DNA of 64,000 bases from Nostoc sp. HK-01 (GTDB taxonomy: Bacteria; Cyanobacteriota; Cyanobacteriia; Cyanobacteriales; Nostocaceae): contig AP018319.1 of NCBI GenBank assembly GCA_003990705.1, positions 310,001 to 374,000 of the forward strand, given 5' to 3'. Under the pieces are notes generated by a model that searched no databases, had not been told where the DNA came from, and saw only the letters and a list, made by a program, of their open reading frames with translations. Shown one piece after another: positions 59,584-64,000 of the stretch. A program made the translations under genes and the position numbers. Position 1 is the first letter of the stretch. Each line of letters begins with the position of its first letter.

Positions 59584-60945
59584 TTAAAACCCCCGACCAC
59601 GAGAGAGATTCTTGAAAGAGATAAACTGATGATCGAACAAAAGCTTGACCGTGCCAGTAGGGCCATTGCGCTGCTTGCGAACAATTAACTCAGCAATGCC
59701 CCGATCTGGGGTATCTGGGTTGTACATTTCTTCGCGGTAAAGCATGATGACGACATCGCTGTCTTGCTCAACAGATCCACTGGAACGCAGATCGCTGAGT
59801 ATGGGGCGTTTATCGTTGCGGTGTTCAACTTCACGGCTTAACTGGGAGAGAGCCAGGACTGGAACATCCAAATCTTTAGCGAGTTTCTTTAGCCCTCGGC
59901 TGATTTCGGCAACACGCTCAGTCATGTTAGCTCTGGAGTCAGCAGCTTCAGCCATCAGTTGCAGATAATCGACAATCACAAGCCCAACGCCACCGTAATG
60001 GGATGAAATTCGACGGACTTGGCTACGGATTTCATTGAGAGAAGGACAAGATTCGTCATTGATGAAAATCTGTTGTTCACTCAGTTGAGCGATCGCCCCA
60101 CTCAAGGGTTGCCACTGGCTATCAGAAATAGCTCCTCTTTCGAGAAAATTGTTTTCAATGCCGGATTCGCTGCTTAAGAATCGTTGCGTGTACTCATCAA
60201 TGGACATTTCTAAGCTGAAAACGCAGATAGGGAATTGACCAGTTTTTGCAACATTGAGAGCAAGATTACCAGCCAAAGCAGATTTACCAACAGAGGGACG
60301 AGCAGCCAGGACATACAGCCGCCCTTTACGAAAACCACCGCCGAGTATACTGTCCAGGTCATAAAATCCGGTGGACAGTGCTGGAGCAACTGTACCAGCA
60401 TGACGCGCCTCAATCTCGGTGAAAGTGTTGGCTAGGGCATGAGAAATGTGAACCAAGTCAGAGGCAGAATGCTCTGAAGCAATGCCATAGACTTTTTGTT
60501 CGGCTTCGTCCAGAACATTGGTGAATTCGGCTTCGGTGGCATAACCGAGTTGAACAATTTCAGTGCCAGCTTTTATCAACTGCCGCCGTTGGTATTTTTC
60601 CATGACCAAATCGGCTAACGCATCGATGTTCACGGCTGTGACAGTGCGATCTACCAAAGTAGCCAGTTTATTGCGTCCACCGATGCGGAACAACAAACCA
60701 TTGTCAGACAACCAGTTGGTGATGCAAAGCAAATCCGTTGGTAGCCCTTGGCTGTACAGTCTTTGTGCGGCTTGATAGATGTCTTTATGAGCGTTGACGT
60801 AGAAAGCATCTGATACCAAGCGATCGCTGATTCGGCTCATCGCAGCAGGATCAAGCATGATACCGCCGAGAATTGCTTCTTCAGCTTCAATGCTTTGTGG
60901 GGGTAGGCGGTCTTGTTGGGATGTAAAGTTTAGTTCGTGTGTCAT
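59584..60945 (-). CDS. dnaB: Replicative DNA helicase DnaB
   Basis: A 453-residue DnaB, normal length. N-terminal domain: LPPQSIEAEEAILGGIMLDP and DLLCITNWLSDNGLL. The C-terminal RecA fold has the entry GFYDLDSILGGGF, Walker A AARPSVGKSALAGN (about 214-227), SLEMSIDEYTQRF, Walker B GLVIVDYLQLM, SQLSREVEHRNDKRPILSD and the arginine-finger region MLYREEMYNPD. It unwinds DNA ahead of the fork as a hexamer. On a plasmid it would be loaded by the neighbouring helix-turn-helix protein or the host DnaC/Rep proteins. It overlaps nothing and lies 53 bases from the HTH gene and 5 bases from orf126. Confidence 0.96.
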   Translation of the reverse strand: MTHELNFTSQQDRLPPQSIEAEEAILGGIMLDPAAMSRISDRLVSDAFYVNAHKDIYQAAQRLYSQGLPTDLLCITNWLSDNGLLFRIGGRNKLATLVDRTVTAVNIDALADLVMEKYQRRQLIKAGTEIVQLGYATEAEFTNVLDEAEQKVYGIASEHSASDLVHISHALANTFTEIEARHAGTVAPALSTGFYDLDSILGGGFRKGRLYVLAARPSVGKSALAGNLALNVAKTGQFPICVFSLEMSIDEYTQRFLSSESGIENNFLERGAISDSQWQPLSGAIAQLSEQQIFINDESCPSLNEIRSQVRRISSHYGGVGLVIVDYLQLMAEAADSRANMTERVAEISRGLKKLAKDLDVPVLALSQLSREVEHRNDKRPILSDLRSSGSVEQDSDVVIMLYREEMYNPDTPDRGIAELIVRKQRNGPTGTVKLLFDHQFISFKNLSRGRGF

Positions 60946-60998
60946 AATTTACCTTGTTTGAAAATTTTAATTTTTAGAAAATCTAAATTCTGTGTTGT

Positions 60999-62333
60999 TC
61001 ATGCTGCTTGCGGATGTAAGTACACATACATTTGGGGATGCGTAAGTTTTAACCAGTCCAACCATTTGAGCGTTGCACCTGGGTCTTGTTGGTCATAACG
61101 GGTAGTGAAAAAGGCGATCGCACTCTCAAGACCGACTTCATCCATGCGGTCTAGAAGTTCACTAAAGGTGGCCTTATGCCAATCAAGAGAACGATTCGAG
61201 TAGTAGCCGATGGGTTGGTCGTTGGCTGTTGATTCTTCAGACGTTTGCGGGGCTGATTCCATAACTTTTGACCAATAGACCAGCAGTTCTTCTAAACCAG
61301 CTTTACTCACCTCCCAATTGCTGATGGATTTGATGACAGTGGGAATTTTTTGCTGCCAATCAACCTTGTCCCACCCGGCTCTCTCTTTAGCGATTAACTG
61401 CACCAAACGGAGATCGCAGGTTTGGTAAATCTTGTCCCTGGTCGCAGTACGCCAGGGAAAACGCCAACCACGCATTTTTATTTCATTTTTGTAAACGGCG
61501 GGTAATGGCTCAGATGCCATAATGCGGGGGTCAAGCAGGATGTGGTTGAGCAAATCATCAATCGACTGAAATTTTGGTTTGCTTGGCTTATTGTTCGATT
61601 GTTCGTTTTTGTCGAACGACCCCGCCGCGATAGTTGGTCGAAATGAGGGATTGTCTGTTTGATGCGAAGTCTCGGATTGATTTAACAACGAAACAAAAGA
61701 ATTGGGAATTGGTTTTTCTTGGTTTGGTTGTGAAGACGAAGATTCGGGAATTGGTTTTTGTTCTTGGTTTAGTTGTAAATCCAATTCAGTTTCTTCACAC
61801 ACACACGGCTCTTGGGCAGGTGAATCTGCACTTAGTGTGAGTTCCTTAGATGGGATTACCTTAATGGGAATACCTTTGTGGGTCATATTTGACCCCACCC
61901 CCCGTGCAAAATTGACCCCCCCACTGGGTGCAAAATTGCTCCCACCCCCCGTGCAATTTTGACTGGGGTTATTTTTGACTGGGGTTTCTTTGGTTGCTTT
62001 GATTTGTGAACGAAGTAATTGAACTTGGTCGGGACAAACCCAATCAGTTGGTAGAGTAAGAGTGTAAATGTTGGTAGTTCCAAGACGTTCTTGGATTTTA
62101 ATCATTCCGGCTGCTAATAAAAGTTTGATGGCATTTTTAGCAGTTTTGAGAGCCATGTAACAATGTTGAGCCATCTTCGGAATAGATTCAAAACAACCGA
62201 CTGTTCCTGCCCTTCTTTGAATATGTGCGTACAGCCTAAATTCTGCTGATTCAAGTGGGTAATCATCAAAAAAGCCAGGAATAAAAACACCGAAATCTGC
62301 ACGGTTATTTAACTCATTTACTGCTAAACTCAT
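60999..62333 (-). CDS. Helix-turn-helix plasmid replication-associated protein
   Basis: About 444 residues from ATG 62333 (MSLAVNELNNRADFGV); an in-frame start far upstream would overlap the DUF5131 gene. N-terminal winged helix: LESAEFRLYAHIQRRAG, IPKMAQHCYMALKTAKNAIK and LLLAAGMIKIQERLGTTNIY. A Gly/Asn/Pro-rich region with NFAPSGGVNFARGVGSN repeats and a Ser/Gln/Pro linker follow. The C-terminal part is a helical domain (DPRIMASEPLPAVYKNEI, LVQLIAKERAGWDKVDW, SISNWEVSKAGLEEL). The layout, wHTH plus linker plus helical tail next to dnaB, is common on cyanobacterial plasmids, where the protein is presumed to bind the origin and recruit DnaB. Confidence 0.8.
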   Translation of the reverse strand: MSLAVNELNNRADFGVFIPGFFDDYPLESAEFRLYAHIQRRAGTVGCFESIPKMAQHCYMALKTAKNAIKLLLAAGMIKIQERLGTTNIYTLTLPTDWVCPDQVQLLRSQIKATKETPVKNNPSQNCTGGGSNFAPSGGVNFARGVGSNMTHKGIPIKVIPSKELTLSADSPAQEPCVCEETELDLQLNQEQKPIPESSSSQPNQEKPIPNSFVSLLNQSETSHQTDNPSFRPTIAAGSFDKNEQSNNKPSKPKFQSIDDLLNHILLDPRIMASEPLPAVYKNEIKMRGWRFPWRTATRDKIYQTCDLRLVQLIAKERAGWDKVDWQQKIPTVIKSISNWEVSKAGLEELLVYWSKVMESAPQTSEESTANDQPIGYYSNRSLDWHKATFSELLDRMDEVGLESAIAFFTTRYDQQDPGATLKWLDWLKLTHPQMYVYLHPQAA

Positions 62334-62400
62334 GGTTATACACCTCACTTTCATAAATGTCTTCCCTCGATTTACTTTGAAGAATTGAGGGATTTTGCTC

Positions 62401-63204
62401 TTAATCAATTTGGAGACAGGGAAAATCTTGAATTTGTAGTTGTTGAATAAATTCAGAAATATCTCCACCTTTCTTGTCACGGGTCTTAAATTGCTGTTGT
62501 TGAAAGTAGGGATTTGCCCCCACTTGTTTAACAAACACACTCTTTTGGAAAGATTGAGATTGTTGAACAATTGACATTAGCCATTCAATGTGACACGGGC
62601 GAGAATTGGGGACAGACTCACCGCCGCAAATAACCCAATGAATATTTTGAAGAAATTGACTAATATCACCCAAATCTTCTAACAATGGTTCGGCTGACCA
62701 AAACCGAACATGAGCCGGAATTTGTGCAAGAATTGGACTGCGTTGAGAGAGGGTTTGACGATTTTCTATTGAAGTGCCAACCCAAATGTTATGAGGTAAT
62801 TTGTCTAGTCCATGAGCCTCAAGCCACGCTTCAATAGAAGACAGCATGATTGATGGTCGTTTTGTGAGGATTTGAAAGGTTTGTTTAGGAGCAGCAAACA
62901 TCCCGTTTAACATTTCATACTGCCAAGAACGCGGAACCCACTCACCAAAAACATCTGTCATGGAAGCAACAAAGTGTTTTTTAGGTTTCTTCTGGAATTC
63001 CCACTTACGGATGGTTTCTATGTCGAGTATTAGTTCGGGTGGCTGTCCAGAATATGGAAGTTTATTTCCACCAAAGAAAGAGTTTTGATTCAGCTTCTCG
63101 CTATAACATTTTGCACAGCCTGGGGAAATTTTCTGACACCACCAACCGCCACCTTTAGCACGAATGATATTATCTGTTAAGTCAGTCCACTGAATGTTTG
63201 TCAT
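62401..63204 (-). CDS. DUF5131 (phage Gp37/Gp68-like) family protein
   Basis: A 267-residue protein. N-terminus TNIQWTDLTDN, then a Cys cluster (WWCQKISPGCAKCYSEKLN, with C-x8-C-x2-C), then FQILTKRPSIMLSSIE, WVGTSIENRQTLSQRSPIL, RFWSAEPLLEDLG and WVICGGESVPNSRP. This is the DUF5131 pattern, whose fold is related to radical SAM proteins; the Cys motif could hold a 4Fe-4S cluster. Its role is unknown, and it is common on phages and plasmids. First in a minus-strand run with the HTH, dnaB and orf126 genes. Confidence 0.9.
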   Translation of the reverse strand: MTNIQWTDLTDNIIRAKGGGWWCQKISPGCAKCYSEKLNQNSFFGGNKLPYSGQPPELILDIETIRKWEFQKKPKKHFVASMTDVFGEWVPRSWQYEMLNGMFAAPKQTFQILTKRPSIMLSSIEAWLEAHGLDKLPHNIWVGTSIENRQTLSQRSPILAQIPAHVRFWSAEPLLEDLGDISQFLQNIHWVICGGESVPNSRPCHIEWLMSIVQQSQSFQKSVFVKQVGANPYFQQQQFKTRDKKGGDISEFIQQLQIQDFPCLQID

Positions 63205-63318
63205 AATTTATCAGATGTAATACCAATTAACTTGCTTTTTATTCCACGCAATTTAAGTTCATTGAAAAATTTCCCCTAAAACGGAAACTCAAGATATTCT
63301 TTTAGTTCAATCAAAGAT

Positions 63319-64000
63319 ATGAGAACGGATACGATTTTTTACACACTGTTTCAAAATCTCCCTAGCGTTCTGTTTGAATTGCTTGAGCAATCTCCTGATG
63401 TGGCAACACATTATCAATTCACCTCTGTAGAAATTAAAGAATTAACCCGACGCTTAGATGGTTTGTTTTTGCCATTTGATGAGTTCCCAGAAGACACAAT
63501 TTATTTTGTAGAAGTGCAATTTCAGAAAGATGATGATCTGTATTGGCGGTTAATAACGGAGGCGTTTGTGTATCTCAACCAATACAGACCTTCTAGAGCT
63601 TGGCAAGCCGTGGTACTTTGGGCGAAACGTAGCCTTGATTCTGGTGTACCTCTGGCTTACAGAACTTCACTTGCGCCAGGGCAGATTCAGATACTATATT
63701 TGGATGAATTAGTTGATACATCGTCCGACTCTATTGGTTTAGGAATAGTTCAGTTAGTGGTAGCAAAAGAAAAGGAAGCAGTAGCAAAAGCAAGAAGTTT
63801 AATTAATTTGGTGCAACAAGCGACTCAATCAAATCAGAGAAATCTTTTAGAATTAATAGAAAGAATGTTGGTGTACAAATTTGCAGACAAAACTCGACAG
63901 GAACTAGAAGCAATGTTTGGATTAACACAGTGGCAACAAACTCGGTTTTATCAAGAAGTGAAGGAAGAAACGAAGTTAGAAACAATACCTCGGATGCTGA
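63319..64000 (+). CDS. Rpn/DUF2887-family protein, 3' end beyond window
   Basis: The first 227 residues, running off the right edge. N-terminus MRTDTIFYTLFQNLPSVLFE, then LDGLFLPFDE and YFVEVQFQKDDDLYWRLITE, which contain the PD-(D/E)xK nuclease residues (Asp in LDGL, E-x-Q in EVQ). After that YLNQYRPSRAWQAVVLWAKR, LYLDEL and a helical tail rich in Lys/Glu (ETKLETIPRML). Proteins of this group are called recombination-promoting nucleases or transposase-like; they are very common in cyanobacteria, and their target is unknown. It is divergent from the DUF5131 gene. Confidence 0.9.
   Translation, partial: MRTDTIFYTLFQNLPSVLFELLEQSPDVATHYQFTSVEIKELTRRLDGLFLPFDEFPEDTIYFVEVQFQKDDDLYWRLITEAFVYLNQYRPSRAWQAVVLWAKRSLDSGVPLAYRTSLAPGQIQILYLDELVDTSSDSIGLGIVQLVVAKEKEAVAKARSLINLVQQATQSNQRNLLELIERMLVYKFADKTRQELEAMFGLTQWQQTRFYQEVKEETKLETIPRML

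Noticed and set aside
1-64000. tRNA or rRNA genes
   Set aside because: No cloverleaf-like stretch with a T-loop GTTCRANYC box in context, and no ribosomal RNA sequence, was seen by eye; a tRNA scan would be decisive.

Overview
The window reads as accessory DNA, probably plasmid, from a filamentous (Nostocales-type) cyanobacterium. GCGATCGC (HIP1) octamers are scattered throughout, there are heptameric STRR-type tandem repeats, and many genes belong to families I know mainly from Nostoc, Anabaena and Calothrix: the NucA nuclease with its NuiA inhibitor, a CyRepA1-type plasmid replication protein, a plasmid DnaB with a helix-turn-helix partner, and TnpB-only elements. No rRNA, tRNA, ribosomal protein or CRISPR array was seen. 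Function calls rest on motifs and remembered family sequences; no database search was run.

Layout. 1-6.7 kb: stress and detoxification cargo (an SDR, two GNAT acetyltransferases, a ferritin-like protein, and a divergent PNPOx-like/MocR pair) plus a restriction-subunit remnant. 7-11 kb: an orphan RHH protein, an HNH-like membrane protein, and an NAD salvage pair (NadR-PnuC). 11-18 kb: a thermonuclease gene split by an IS903-type element, a collapsed GIY-YIG/methyltransferase pair, a DCC-family protein, thioredoxin, an EF-hand gene split by an IS5-family element, an SDR fragment and a TPR protein. 18-25 kb: the convergent nucA/nuiA pair, small membrane proteins, DUF1993, HdeD, and a DGQRP-repeat protein. 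25-32 kb: a WD40 remnant, GFA, SDR, a UBP-type zinc finger, and a zinc-dependent phospholipase C-like gene split by an ISKra4-type element with 75-bp ends. 32-38 kb: a TnpB element, a histidine kinase overlapping a solute-binding lipoprotein gene, and secreted proteins. 39-44 kb: a block (duplicated small gene, WD40, thermonuclease, DUF1772, GIY-YIG, methyltransferase) that matches 0.9-13.7 kb in order, so the window holds an old segmental duplication. 44-50 kb: a TnpB lacking its zinc ribbon with a divergent RHH gene, an FdhF/YdeP-family oxidoreductase, and an alpha/beta hydrolase. 50-64 kb: replication functions (a 5'-truncated CyRepA1 with upstream repeats; a DUF5131-HTH-DnaB-orf126 operon; an older broken dnaB/orf126 copy), a dead TnpB element, a second histidine kinase, a TolB-like propeller protein, and a partial Rpn/DUF2887 protein.

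The strongest theme is decay and reshuffling. Three IS insertions can be undone on paper to restore the reading frame of the target gene, with visible target duplications. At least six places carry short relics of the 3' half of a CyRepA1-type gene. A roughly 35-bp palindromic mini-repeat sits inside three decayed genes. The most system-like candidates are the RHH/TnpB pair, the HNH-membrane protein with its small membrane neighbour, and the overlapping solute-binding protein/histidine kinase pair.
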